From the NCBI GenBank assembly GCA_903907745.1, contig CAIVPF010000087.1:50134-114133 (forward strand): a DNA stretch of 64,000 bases. Direction: 5' to 3'. A model generated the notes under the pieces. The model did not search any database. It had not been told where the DNA came from and saw only the letters and a program-made list of their open reading frames with translations. The DNA comes from an uncultured Cytophagaceae bacterium. Lineage in GTDB: Bacteria > Bacteroidota > Bacteroidia > Cytophagales > Spirosomataceae. Both the position numbers and the translations under genes were made by a program. Shown here piece after piece: positions 25,440 through 34,600 of the stretch; position 1 is the stretch's first letter, and each line of letters starts with the position of its first letter.

Positions 25440-28013
25440 ATGCGATTTACACTCATCATTTTCTTTTTAATTATTTCTTCTTGGGTTCAAGGCCAAGTGT
25501 TATCTGGGAGCATTCGAAATGCGGGTGGTGAGGCATTACCATTTGCGACGATTTGGGTGGCGGATTTAAATAAAGGGTCGATTGCCAATGAGGATGGGAA
25601 ATTCGCGATCAATCTTCCGGTGGGTTCGCATCAAATTGTTTTTCGGTTTTTGGGTCATAGCCCATTGACTAAAAATGTGGAAATTCTGGCCTCAACCAAA
25701 ACATTGGAATGGCAGATTACTTTGATAGAGCAGTCGGTTTCTTTAAGTGAGGTAAATGTTGGGGCTTTAAAGGAAGACCCGGCGATTGGGATCATGCGTC
25801 GAATGATTTCGATGGCGCCTTTTCATATAAAAGAATTGGATTCCTATTCGGCTAAGGCATATGTGAAAGGAGTGGGAAAGGTTACGTCGATATCGAAGTT
25901 GATGAATATGATGATCGGAAAGAAATTAGAGAAGGAAGCAGGGATAAAGGTTGGGTCTACCTATGTGCTGGAAGGAGTAAATCAAGTAACATTTAAAAAA
26001 CCGAATGCGATTCAGGAAAAGGTGATTTCGAATCGGAACAATTTGCCTAGTGTTTTGAAATCCAACGAAACGCCTAATTTGCGGGTAACGCAAACTAATT
26101 TTTATCAAGCTAAAATATTTAATTCTCTTATTTCGCCTCTTTCACCTAATGCGTTTCAATTTTACAGATTTCAATATTTGGGAAGTTTTACCCTTCATGG
26201 AGAAACCATTAGTAAGATTCAGGTGACTCCAAAATCATCTTATCAGGATCTTTTTGATGGGACCTTGTCTGTGGTCGAAGATACATGGAGTATTTATTCA
26301 TTTAGTCTTCATTTTAAGAATGCGAATAATAGTGTGACTTTACAGCAACAAAATATGCCCTTCCAGGGTGTTTGGATGCCGATCAATTATGATTTGAATA
26401 TGGTGTTAGATGTCATGGGTTTTGGGGCCACCTTTCGATATATCACTCAAATCAAGGAATATAAGATTCAAGTGAATAAAGCCTTTGTGGTGAAACCTCA
26501 GATTATTGAAGAGCGTTTGGATAAAAAGTTAGCCAAGGAGATTGATCGGGAAAAAATTAAAAATCCAAAGGCGGATTTGGGTTCGACCTTGACTCGGAGG
26601 AAATTAAAAAAGGTTTTGAAGGAGGTAGATAAGGAGGAAGAAAAGGAATTGAAATCCGAATTTTCATCTGATTATCAGTTTGAGGTAGATACCTTGGCCA
26701 GTCAGCGAACAGAGGATTTTTGGAAAGAAGAAAGGCAGGTACCATTAACGGCGGCGGAGGTGAAGGGATACAAAGAGGCAGATAGTATATATGTAATCGA
26801 GAAGGCAAAGATTAAGAAGGATTCCTTGAAGAATAGTAATCATTTTTCATTTCTTCATTTATTTTCAGCTAAAACGTATTCTTTTGAAAAAAACCGGGTG
26901 GGTAATCGATTCATGCTGGGTAGTTATGGTGGGGGATTTTCTGCCGTGGATGGTTATTTTTTGAATCGTGAATTGGAGTTTAGACATAGTTATGGCCAGA
27001 ATAATTATTGGAATGTCGGTGGGATGATTCGCTATGCATTTGCAAGAAACCGCTGGAATGGTGAGTTATTTTCTGAACGTAATTTTGATGAAAATCGTCA
27101 AAAAATTCGTTTTTCGATGGGATCTAATCTTTATCAAATCAATTCAACCGAACCTGTTTCTCCGGCGATTAATCAAATTTATGCCTTGTTTTTTTCGGAA
27201 AATTATTTGAAGTATTATCAAAAGGATTTTGTGTCATTGACATATGAAAATCAAATTGAGGCGAAATGGAGGTTGTCGGCTACTTTAGAATATCGAAATC
27301 GGAGTTCCTTGGAAAATCATGTTTCGCATGGTTGGTTTTATCAGGATCGTGAATTCACCTCCAATACACCGATTAATATGGAAATGGCTGATACGCGATT
27401 TGTGAATCAGGATCAATGGCTTCTGCGTTTTGGGGTTTTATGGCTGCCATCGGCAACGTGGCGGCGATTTAATCAGAGTCGGCGCATATCTATAAATGAT
27501 GGACCACGTATTCAATTTCAGAGTTATTTTGCTTGGGGATCGAGTTCTTACTCAAAACTTAGCTTACAGGTGAATCAGACCTTTCCTTTACAACGCTTAG
27601 GCAGTCTGCGAGTTCAATTGCATGGGGACTATTTTTTAGCTAGACCAAGTCAATTTGTCGATTATACCTTTTTTAAAGGAAATGAAATGGATGTCTTGGG
27701 TTCAGATGAATTTGCCTTTAGGATGTTACCTAATTACTTATTTGCGACATCCAATGGGCATTTTAGGATACATGCGAAATGGCAACCACGGAAATTAATT
27801 TTAACTCAAAGTAATTTATTGAACCTGTATGGTTTAAAAGAGAACCTTCAGTACAGTTATTTACAAATTCCAGGTGGGGTAAAAAAATCCCCATATCAAG
27901 AAATATCCTATGGCATAGTAGGAATAGGAAAAGTAATCGGGTTGGATGTTGTTTATCCTTTGGGAGATTGGGTGCCGGAACGGTGGAAAGTTCTTGTCAG
28001 AATCCCTTTTTAA
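25440..28013 (+). CDS. DUF5686 outer-membrane protein with carboxypeptidase-like regulatory domain
   Basis: An approximately 857-residue secreted protein. The signal peptide is MRFTLIIFFLIISSWVQGQ. A CarboxypepD_reg-like beta-sandwich follows (about 20-105; SGSIRNAGGEALPFATIWV, FLGHSPL), then the long DUF5686 region, with a charged linker around 375-470 rich in KE. The C-terminal half has alternating strands typical of an outer-membrane barrel and ends in RIPF. The start is ATG 25440, since the TTG six bases earlier lies within a promoter box. It is a paralog of the shorter protein at 34601. Function is unknown; the TonB-like regulatory domain suggests an envelope role. Confidence 0.8.
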   Translation: MRFTLIIFFLIISSWVQGQVLSGSIRNAGGEALPFATIWVADLNKGSIANEDGKFAINLPVGSHQIVFRFLGHSPLTKNVEILASTKTLEWQITLIEQSVSLSEVNVGALKEDPAIGIMRRMISMAPFHIKELDSYSAKAYVKGVGKVTSISKLMNMMIGKKLEKEAGIKVGSTYVLEGVNQVTFKKPNAIQEKVISNRNNLPSVLKSNETPNLRVTQTNFYQAKIFNSLISPLSPNAFQFYRFQYLGSFTLHGETISKIQVTPKSSYQDLFDGTLSVVEDTWSIYSFSLHFKNANNSVTLQQQNMPFQGVWMPINYDLNMVLDVMGFGATFRYITQIKEYKIQVNKAFVVKPQIIEERLDKKLAKEIDREKIKNPKADLGSTLTRRKLKKVLKEVDKEEEKELKSEFSSDYQFEVDTLASQRTEDFWKEERQVPLTAAEVKGYKEADSIYVIEKAKIKKDSLKNSNHFSFLHLFSAKTYSFEKNRVGNRFMLGSYGGGFSAVDGYFLNRELEFRHSYGQNNYWNVGGMIRYAFARNRWNGELFSERNFDENRQKIRFSMGSNLYQINSTEPVSPAINQIYALFFSENYLKYYQKDFVSLTYENQIEAKWRLSATLEYRNRSSLENHVSHGWFYQDREFTSNTPINMEMADTRFVNQDQWLLRFGVLWLPSATWRRFNQSRRISINDGPRIQFQSYFAWGSSSYSKLSLQVNQTFPLQRLGSLRVQLHGDYFLARPSQFVDYTFFKGNEMDVLGSDEFAFRMLPNYLFATSNGHFRIHAKWQPRKLILTQSNLLNLYGLKENLQYSYLQIPGGVKKSPYQEISYGIVGIGKVIGLDVVYPLGDWVPERWKVLVRIPF

Positions 28014-28014
28014 A

Positions 28015-28045
28015 TTGTTTTTTTTAGCGATTTTCCTTATTTTTG
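28015..28045 (+). promoter_or_regulatory. Promoter of hppA
   Basis: TTG at 28015-28017, 20 bases, then TATTTTTG at 28038-28045: a full match to the Bacteroidota consensus, 36 bases before the ATG. Confidence 0.7.
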
Positions 28046-28081
28046 AGCCACAATTTTTTGGAATAATATAAATACAATTTT

Positions 28082-30259
28082 ATGAATTCAATTATTTACT
28101 TAGTTCCTGCTTTTGGTTTGGTAGGATTACTTTACACAGCATGGAAATTTAGTTGGGTATCTAAACAAGATGCCGGAAATGAAAAAATGCAAGAATTAGC
28201 TGGCTATATTGCTGATGGTGCGATAGCCTTTTTAAAAGCAGAATGGAAGATTTTAACTTATTTTGCGATTCCAACTGCCATATTATTAGCTTGGTTGGGT
28301 ACTCAAGAGGGAACTCCTGAAAATCCGATTCACTCCTCTCCTCTTATTGCTGTTGCATTTTTAATTGGGGCCGTATTTTCAGCGACTGCAGGATATATCG
28401 GTATGATTGTTGCGACGAAGGCGAACGTTCGTACAGCTGAGGCTGCTCGTACTTCTTTAGCGAAGGCATTGAATGTTTCATTTACGGGTGGTTCCGTGAT
28501 GGGCATGGGAGTTGCTGGTCTAGCTATTTTAGGTTTAGGTGGTTTGTTTATCGCTTTTTATCAAATTTTTGCGCAAGGTTTAGCCTTAACTTCGATGGAA
28601 ATGAAAACGGCGATTGAAGTATTAGCTGGATTTTCATTGGGCGCAGAATCAATTGCATTGTTTGCTCGCGTGGGTGGTGGTATTTATACGAAAGCTGCTG
28701 ATGTTGGAGCCGATTTAGTAGGTAAAGTAGAAGCAGGTATTCCTGAGGATGATGTGCGTAATCCTGCTACAATCGCAGATAACGTGGGAGATAACGTAGG
28801 TGATGTGGCAGGTATGGGAGCTGATTTATTTGGTTCTTATGTGGCTACGATTTTAGCGACGATGGTTTTGGGTCAAGAAATTGAGGTTACAGATAATTAT
28901 GGTGGTTTTTCACCAGTTTTATTACCGATGTTAATTGCGGGTGTGGGTCTTTTGGCTTCTTTGGTTTCGACGTTTTTTGTTCGTATCAAAAGCGAAACTT
29001 CTTCTGTACAAAATGCTTTGAATTTGGGTAATTATGCTTCTATTGCGATTACCTTCGTTACGTCTTACTTCTTAGTGAAAAATATCTTACCAGAATCCTT
29101 AACACTTCGTGGTACCACATTTACGTCAATGGATGTATTTATGGCTATTATTGTTGGTTTAGTCGTAGGTACTTTGATGTCGATCATTACCGAATATTAC
29201 ACGGCGATGGGAAAACGTCCTGTTGATTCGATTGTTCAAAAATCAGGAACTGGTCATGCGACGAATATCATTGGAGGTTTGGCTGTGGGTATGGAATCAA
29301 CTGTATTGCCTATTTTAGTTTTGGCAGCAGGAATTATTTTCTCTTATCATTTTGCAGGTATTTATGGTGTATCCATCGCGGCGGCTGGTATGATGGCCAC
29401 AACTGCGATGCAATTAGCAATTGATGCCTTCGGTCCTATTGCAGATAATGCAGGTGGTATTGCGGAGATGGCTCAATTACCTTCAGAGGTTCGTGAGCGT
29501 ACGGATAACTTAGATGCGGTTGGTAATACGACTGCAGCTACAGGAAAGGGTTTTGCAATTGCTTCTGCAGCGTTAACTTCTTTAGCTTTGTTTGCGGCGT
29601 TTGTGGGAATTTCAGGCATTACTCAAATTGATATTTACAAAGCGGATGTGTTAGCCGGTTTGTTTGTAGGAGGTATGATTCCTTTTATTTTCTCAGCATT
29701 GTGTATTTCAGCGGTTGGTAAAGCGGCAATGGAAATGGTGAATGAAGTTCGTCGTCAATTCCGCGAGATTCCAGGCATTATGGAATACAAGGCAAAGCCA
29801 GAGTATGAAAAATGTGTAGCAATTTCTACAGAGGCTTCCATTCGTCAAATGATTCTTCCTGGCGCAATTGCCCTATCTGTTCCCGTATTAGTTGGTTTTA
29901 CTTTTGGCCCAGAGGTCTTAGGTGGTTTATTGGCCGGTGTAACAGTATCGGGTGTTTTGATGGGTATTTTCCAATCAAATGCCGGTGGAGCATGGGATAA
30001 CGCAAAGAAATCATTTGAGAAAGGTGTCCTAATTGATGGAGTAACGTATAAAAAAGGATCTGAGCCCCATAAAGCGGCTGTTACGGGTGATACTGTTGGA
30101 GATCCATTTAAAGATACTTCAGGCCCATCGATGAACATCTTAATTAAATTAATGTCGATCGTTTCTTTGGTGATCGCACCATATATTCACGTAGGCGATT
30201 CGAATCATGTATCCAAAATCGAGAAGGCCCCGATTGTGAAAATCATGGCCCAAAAATAA
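28082..30259 (+). CDS. hppA: Membrane-bound K+-dependent pyrophosphatase
   Basis: A 725-residue ion-pumping pyrophosphatase with about 16 transmembrane helices. It hydrolyses cytoplasmic PPi and pumps H+ and/or Na+. Substrate motifs: [18 protein letters not shown] (about 215-235), [18 protein letters not shown] (about 238-255) and the C-terminal [15 protein letters not shown] (about 675-690). The segment [16 protein letters not shown] carries alanine where K+-independent enzymes have lysine, so it is predicted to be K+-dependent. Ion specificity cannot be settled by eye. It has its own promoter and terminator, so it is monocistronic. Confidence 0.96.
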   Translation: MNSIIYLVPAFGLVGLLYTAWKFSWVSKQDAGNEKMQELAGYIADGAIAFLKAEWKILTYFAIPTAILLAWLGTQEGTPENPIHSSPLIAVAFLIGAVFSATAGYIGMIVATKANVRTAEAARTSLAKALNVSFTGGSVMGMGVAGLAILGLGGLFIAFYQIFAQGLALTSMEMKTAIEVLAGFSLGAESIALFARVGGGIYTKAADVGADLVGKVEAGIPEDDVRNPATIADNVGDNVGDVAGMGADLFGSYVATILATMVLGQEIEVTDNYGGFSPVLLPMLIAGVGLLASLVSTFFVRIKSETSSVQNALNLGNYASIAITFVTSYFLVKNILPESLTLRGTTFTSMDVFMAIIVGLVVGTLMSIITEYYTAMGKRPVDSIVQKSGTGHATNIIGGLAVGMESTVLPILVLAAGIIFSYHFAGIYGVSIAAAGMMATTAMQLAIDAFGPIADNAGGIAEMAQLPSEVRERTDNLDAVGNTTAATGKGFAIASAALTSLALFAAFVGISGITQIDIYKADVLAGLFVGGMIPFIFSALCISAVGKAAMEMVNEVRRQFREIPGIMEYKAKPEYEKCVAISTEASIRQMILPGAIALSVPVLVGFTFGPEVLGGLLAGVTVSGVLMGIFQSNAGGAWDNAKKSFEKGVLIDGVTYKKGSEPHKAAVTGDTVGDPFKDTSGPSMNILIKLMSIVSLVIAPYIHVGDSNHVSKIEKAPIVKIMAQK

Positions 30260-30285
30260 TTTAAAATTCGAGATTATTTTGAAGA

Positions 30286-30315
30286 AAAAAAAGCGCTCAT
30301 TTGGGCGCTTTTTTT
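30286..30315 (+). terminator. Terminator of hppA
   Basis: Stem AAAAAAAGCGC / GCGCTTTTTTT, extended by a T-G wobble and a C-G pair, 4-base loop, T-tract, 26 bases after the stop. Confidence 0.88.
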
Positions 30316-30496
30316 ATGATTTCTGAAAATAATTGAATTAATAATCTTCTTCTCTATGCGGATAATTTTCTCCTTTGTGGGGATTATTGCACTTTAGCAA
30401 GAATTATTGCTTTCTTATTTTAATTAGGTTTTTCCATTTTCGAAGGAATCCATAGAATCTTGATGTTCTTTTTTTGCTGTTACAAATTGGCACATA

Positions 30497-30526
30497 AAAA
30501 ATCCCATCCGAATGGATGGGATTTTT
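30497..30526 (-). terminator. Terminator of rplY-prs operon
   Basis: Perfect 13-bp stem, AAAAATCCCATCC / GGATGGGATTTTT, with a GAAT loop, 26 bases past the rplY stop on its strand. Confidence 0.9.
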
Positions 30527-30552
30527 GTATCTCTACCAATATGGAACCATTA

Positions 30553-31119
30553 TTAGGTCGTTAATTTACCTCTTAATGCTCTTGGGATTTCGATGGTTGC
30601 AACCGGGTTTGACATCGGATTCAAGATCTCACATCCTTCTACTGATAACTTATTTACTTTCACAGTTTGACCTAAATCTAAACCCGAAATATCAACAGTC
30701 ACGAAATCAGGAATATTTTCTGATAAACCTTTCAAAGTCACCTTACGTAACTTTTGAACCATTTTACCCCCTTTGATAACGCCTGGAGAATTACCAATTA
30801 CCTTGATCGGTACAGCAATCTTAATTGGGCTACCTGGAACAATTTCTAAAAAGTCAACGTGCAAAATCATCTCGTTAACCGGATGAAACTGCGCATCTTG
30901 CAAAATAGCACGATACTTATCTCCTTCTACGTTTAATTCTACTTCATACACATCTGGTGAATACAATAATTCACGGAAAAGAATCATGGGTACAGCAAAA
31001 TGCACTTGATCTTTTCCACCATACAATACACAAGGAGCCAAAGCTTCAGCACGTAAATCTTTAGCGCCTTTGCTACCGAGATTCGCTCTTTTAAACCCTA
31101 CAATCTCTAATTTTTTCAT
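30553..31119 (-). CDS. rplY: 50S ribosomal protein L25/general stress protein Ctc
   Basis: A 188-residue bL25 of the two-domain Ctc type. The N-terminal 5S-rRNA-binding domain (about 1-90) has MKKLEIVGFKRANLGSKGAK and VLYGGKDQVHFAV. The C-terminal TL5-like domain follows (about 95-188). The start is set at 31119 (MKKLEIV) because the longer reading to 31281 runs into prs and adds unrelated residues. It follows prs by 61 bases; this gene pair is conserved in many bacteria. It binds 5S rRNA at the central protuberance. Confidence 0.93.
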   Translation of the reverse strand: MKKLEIVGFKRANLGSKGAKDLRAEALAPCVLYGGKDQVHFAVPMILFRELLYSPDVYEVELNVEGDKYRAILQDAQFHPVNEMILHVDFLEIVPGSPIKIAVPIKVIGNSPGVIKGGKMVQKLRKVTLKGLSENIPDFVTVDISGLDLGQTVKVNKLSVEGCEILNPMSNPVATIEIPRALRGKLTT

Positions 31120-31180
31120 TTTGTTTTTTGTTAATGCTTCTGGTCTTTTGCACAAGGCTATCCCCCAAAAACGGTTGAAA

Positions 31181-32122
31181 TTAATATTTAATAAATAATG
31201 AACTGATAGATTCGTGATCTCTAATTCTTCCAATGGCCTTGGCAAACAATTCTGCCACTGTAAGTACTTTAATTTTGTCACAGGCCTGTTTTAAAGGAAT
31301 GGTGTCTGTGACCAATAACTCAGCTAATACCGAGTTAGAGATATTCTCATAAGCTTTTCCTGACAATACAGGGTGCGTTACGACAGCCCGTACCGAATTT
31401 GCGCCTTTGTCCATGATTAATTGAGCTGCTTTGCACAAAGTACCTCCCGTATCAATTAAATCATCTACTAAAACTACATCCGCACCTTTCACATCTCCAA
31501 TCAATTGCATCGAAGCAATTTCATTCGCACGTTTCCGATGCTTATCGCAAATGACCATTTCCGCATTAAAGAATTTGGCCATGTTTCGTGTACGAACTAC
31601 ACCTCCCACATCAGGAGAAGCAAAAATGATATTTTCTAAATGTAAGGACTTTAAATAGGGCACAAAAATTGCATTTCCTTCCAAGTGATCCACCGGGAAA
31701 TCCATGAAACCCTGAATTTGGCCAGCATGTAAATCAATCGTCATTAAACGATCCGCACCAGCCGCCGTTAATAAATTTCCGATCAATTTCGCACCTATAC
31801 CCACCCGTGGACGGTCTTTACGATCTTGCCGAGAATAACCAAAATATGGAATAACTGCGGTTACATAATGCGCTGATGCACGTCTAGCGGCATCAATCAT
31901 TAATAACAACTCCATTAAATTATCCGAAGACGGAAAGGTCGATTGAATAAGAAATACATCACATCCACGAACCGATTCATCGAAACTAGGAGACATCTCG
32001 CCATCCGAAAATTTCAATGTCGTCGCTGCACCCAAATCTTTTCCATAATACTTCGCAATATCCTTTGCTAAGTAATTAGAGGCTGATCCCGAAAAAATTT
32101 TAACTGCATTAATTGCTGCCAT
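31181..32122 (-). CDS. prs: Ribose-phosphate pyrophosphokinase
   Basis: A 313-residue class I PRPP synthase. Motifs: SDGEMSPSFDESVRG (regulatory flexible region, about 38-52), YFGYSRQDRKDRPR (ATP binding, about 92-105), the DLHAGQIQGF histidine loop (about 127-136) and the PRPP loop VVLVDDLIDTGGT (about 215-227). It makes PRPP for nucleotide, histidine, tryptophan and NAD synthesis. Promoter boxes precede it and rplY follows. Confidence 0.96.
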   Translation of the reverse strand: MAAINAVKIFSGSASNYLAKDIAKYYGKDLGAATTLKFSDGEMSPSFDESVRGCDVFLIQSTFPSSDNLMELLLMIDAARRASAHYVTAVIPYFGYSRQDRKDRPRVGIGAKLIGNLLTAAGADRLMTIDLHAGQIQGFMDFPVDHLEGNAIFVPYLKSLHLENIIFASPDVGGVVRTRNMAKFFNAEMVICDKHRKRANEIASMQLIGDVKGADVVLVDDLIDTGGTLCKAAQLIMDKGANSVRAVVTHPVLSGKAYENISNSVLAELLVTDTIPLKQACDKIKVLTVAELFAKAIGRIRDHESISSLFIKY

Positions 32123-32159
32123 ATCTTATTTATTGTCCTTAGAACTCTTAATTAAGGCG

Positions 32160-32190
32160 CAAAAATAGAAATTTTACGCCTTAATCACAA
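32160..32190 (-). promoter_or_regulatory. Promoter of prs-rplY
   Basis: On the minus strand, TTG (plus 32188-32190) and a perfect TATTTTTG (plus 32160-32167), 20 bases apart, 37 bases before the prs start and just after the aconitase stop. Confidence 0.7.
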
Positions 32191-32192
32191 GC

Positions 32193-34457
32193 TTATTTTA
32201 CAGATGCGCGAATAATGTTCAAGGCACCTCCTGCCTTAAACCATTCAATTTGCTGATCATTATAGGTGTGATTGACAGCAAAAGACTCTTTTGTGCCATC
32301 TGCATGAACTAATTCGATGGTCAAGGATTTCTCTGGAGCAAAATCATTTAATCCAAGGATATTTATCGAATCATCTTCCCTGATTTTATCATAATCTGAA
32401 TCATTGATAAATGTTAAAGCTAACATCCCCTGCTTCTTTAAATTTGTTTCATGAATACGTGCAAAAGATTTCACTAAAACCGCGCGAACCCCTAAATGAC
32501 GTGGCTCCATCGCCGCATGTTCACGGGAAGATCCTTCGCCGTAATTGGTATCTCCAACGACAATGGTTCCAATTCCCGCTGCTTTATAAGCTCGTTGGGT
32601 TGCTGGAACAGGTCCATATTCACCCGTTAGTTGATTTTTAACGTTATCCGTTTTTTCATTGTAGAAGTTTACGGCGCCGATCAGCATGTTATTGGAAATG
32701 TTATCCAAATGGCCACGGTATTTCAACCAAGGTCCTGCCATCGAAATATGATCCGTTGTACATTTTCCTTTGGCCTTAATCAATAATTTTAAGCCTGTAA
32801 TATCCGAACCTTCCCAAGCACTAAATGGATCTAATAATTGCAAACGATCTGAAGTTATTGAAACCTTTACTTGAACCGCCGAACCATCCGCTGCCGGTGC
32901 TTGATACCCTGCATCTTCTGCCGCAAATCCTTTTTTCGGTAATTCATCGCCCGTCGGAGCATCTAATTTAACCTGCTCTCCCTTATCATTCGTTAACGTA
33001 TCCGTTAATGGATTAAACGACAAATCTCCCGCGATCGCTAATGCAGTTACAATTTCAGGTGAGGCCACGAAAGCATAGGTATTTGGATTACCATCTGCAC
33101 GCTTGGCAAAATTCCGATTAAATGAATGCACAATCGTGTTTTTCTCCCCTTTTTCTGCGCCCGGGCGGGCCCATTGACCGATACAAGGTCCACATGCATT
33201 TGAAAATACCGTAGCCCCTATCGAATCAAAAGTTTCAATAAAGCCATCACGCTCAATCGTATACCGAACTAATTCAGAACCTGGAGTAATGGTAAATTGC
33301 GCTTTGGTTTTTAAACCTTTGGCAGCAACTTGTTTAGCTAATGAAGCTGCACGAGCGATATCTTCATACGAACTGTTCGTACATGAACCAATCAAACCCA
33401 CTTCTACTTTGGTAGGCCAACCATTTTTTTCCGCCATTTCTTTCATTTTTGAAATCGGCGTGGCCAAATCTGGCGTAAATGGTCCATTTAAATGTGGCTC
33501 TAAGGTATCTAAATCGATTTCTATCACTTGATCAAAATAGGCCTCAGGATGCGCGTATACTGCTGGATCTGCAGTTAAATGTTCGCGAACACCATCCGCT
33601 AAAGCAGCTACATCTGCCCGATCTGTCGATTGTAAATAGCGCGCCATCGAATCATCATATCCGAACGTAGAAGTCGTGGCACCGATTTCAGCACCCATGT
33701 TACAAATGGTTCCTTTTCCTGTACATGACATCGAAGTGGCTCCCTCCCCAAAATATTCAACCACACAACCCGTTCCCCCTTTTACCGTTAAAATACCAGC
33801 AACTTTCAAGATAACATCTTTAGGTGATGTCCAACCATTTAATTTCCCTGTTAATTTAACGCCAATTAACTTTGGAAACTTTAATTCCCAAGCTAATCCT
33901 GCCATCACATCACATGCATCTGCTCCTCCCACTCCGATGGCAATCATCCCTAAACCTCCCGCATTCACGGTATGTGAATCGGTTCCAATCATCATTCCAC
34001 CGGGGAACGCATAATTTTCCAAGACTACTTGGTGAATTATACCCGCGCCTGGCTTCCAAAAGCCAATGCCGTATTTATCTGAAACCGATGAAAGAAAATC
34101 ATATACCTCTTTATTCTTGTCTACAGCTACTTGTAAGTCGGTTGTTGAAGCAACTTTCGCCTCAATTAGGTGATCACAATGCACCGTTGATGGTACAGCC
34201 ACCTGAGGACGACCTGCTTGCATAAATTGCAATAAGGCCATTTGTGCCGTTGCATCCTGCATAGCTACGCGATCTGGAGCAAAATCAACGTACGAGTTTC
34301 CCCGTGTAAAAGTCGAAGAAGGCGCACCTTCCCATAAGTGGCTATAAAGAATTTTTTCGGTTAACGTAAGCGGCTTACCTGTTAATGCACGTGCTGCAGC
34401 GATGCGAGCGGGCATTCTTTCGTAAACTGCTTTAATCATTTCAATGTCAAAGGCCAT
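32193..34457 (-). CDS. Aconitate hydratase (mitochondrial-like type)
   Basis: A 754-residue aconitase. Domains 1-3 carry the cluster cysteines: [10 protein letters not shown] near 355 and ACGPCIGQW near 420-428. The swivel domain 4 is C-terminal, with substrate arginine in [17 protein letters not shown] (about 645-660). This is the mitochondrial-type order and length (about 750), unlike the 890-residue AcnA or the AcnB order of enterobacteria. It interconverts citrate and isocitrate in the TCA cycle and needs a [4Fe-4S] cluster. It is a separate unit, preceded by an AT-rich gap without a clear TAnnTTTG. Confidence 0.95.
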   Translation of the reverse strand: MAFDIEMIKAVYERMPARIAAARALTGKPLTLTEKILYSHLWEGAPSSTFTRGNSYVDFAPDRVAMQDATAQMALLQFMQAGRPQVAVPSTVHCDHLIEAKVASTTDLQVAVDKNKEVYDFLSSVSDKYGIGFWKPGAGIIHQVVLENYAFPGGMMIGTDSHTVNAGGLGMIAIGVGGADACDVMAGLAWELKFPKLIGVKLTGKLNGWTSPKDVILKVAGILTVKGGTGCVVEYFGEGATSMSCTGKGTICNMGAEIGATTSTFGYDDSMARYLQSTDRADVAALADGVREHLTADPAVYAHPEAYFDQVIEIDLDTLEPHLNGPFTPDLATPISKMKEMAEKNGWPTKVEVGLIGSCTNSSYEDIARAASLAKQVAAKGLKTKAQFTITPGSELVRYTIERDGFIETFDSIGATVFSNACGPCIGQWARPGAEKGEKNTIVHSFNRNFAKRADGNPNTYAFVASPEIVTALAIAGDLSFNPLTDTLTNDKGEQVKLDAPTGDELPKKGFAAEDAGYQAPAADGSAVQVKVSITSDRLQLLDPFSAWEGSDITGLKLLIKAKGKCTTDHISMAGPWLKYRGHLDNISNNMLIGAVNFYNEKTDNVKNQLTGEYGPVPATQRAYKAAGIGTIVVGDTNYGEGSSREHAAMEPRHLGVRAVLVKSFARIHETNLKKQGMLALTFINDSDYDKIREDDSINILGLNDFAPEKSLTIELVHADGTKESFAVNHTYNDQQIEWFKAGGALNIIRASVK

Positions 34458-34600
34458 GAGAAAAATTAGTTTTATGAATAGTGTGTAAAATTAATAGATT
34501 AGCTTCAATTTTGCCACTAATTATAAATATGATTTCCTTTGCCATTTATTTTTAGGAAATTTGTCAGACTTAGTATCACTTTTTTTATTAAATAATCATT

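Larger units (their letters stand above)
30260..30552. other. 293-base gap holding two convergent terminators
   Basis: Holds the hppA terminator and, at the other end, the rplY terminator. The 180 bases between are AT-rich with two copies of ATTATTGC (30382-30389 and 30403-30410). I see no gene, tRNA or clear promoter there. Confidence 0.5.

Noticed and set aside
30316..30480. Possible small RNA between hppA and rplY.
   Set aside because: No promoter or third terminator was found; only a short repeated ATTATTGC, so no support for a gene.
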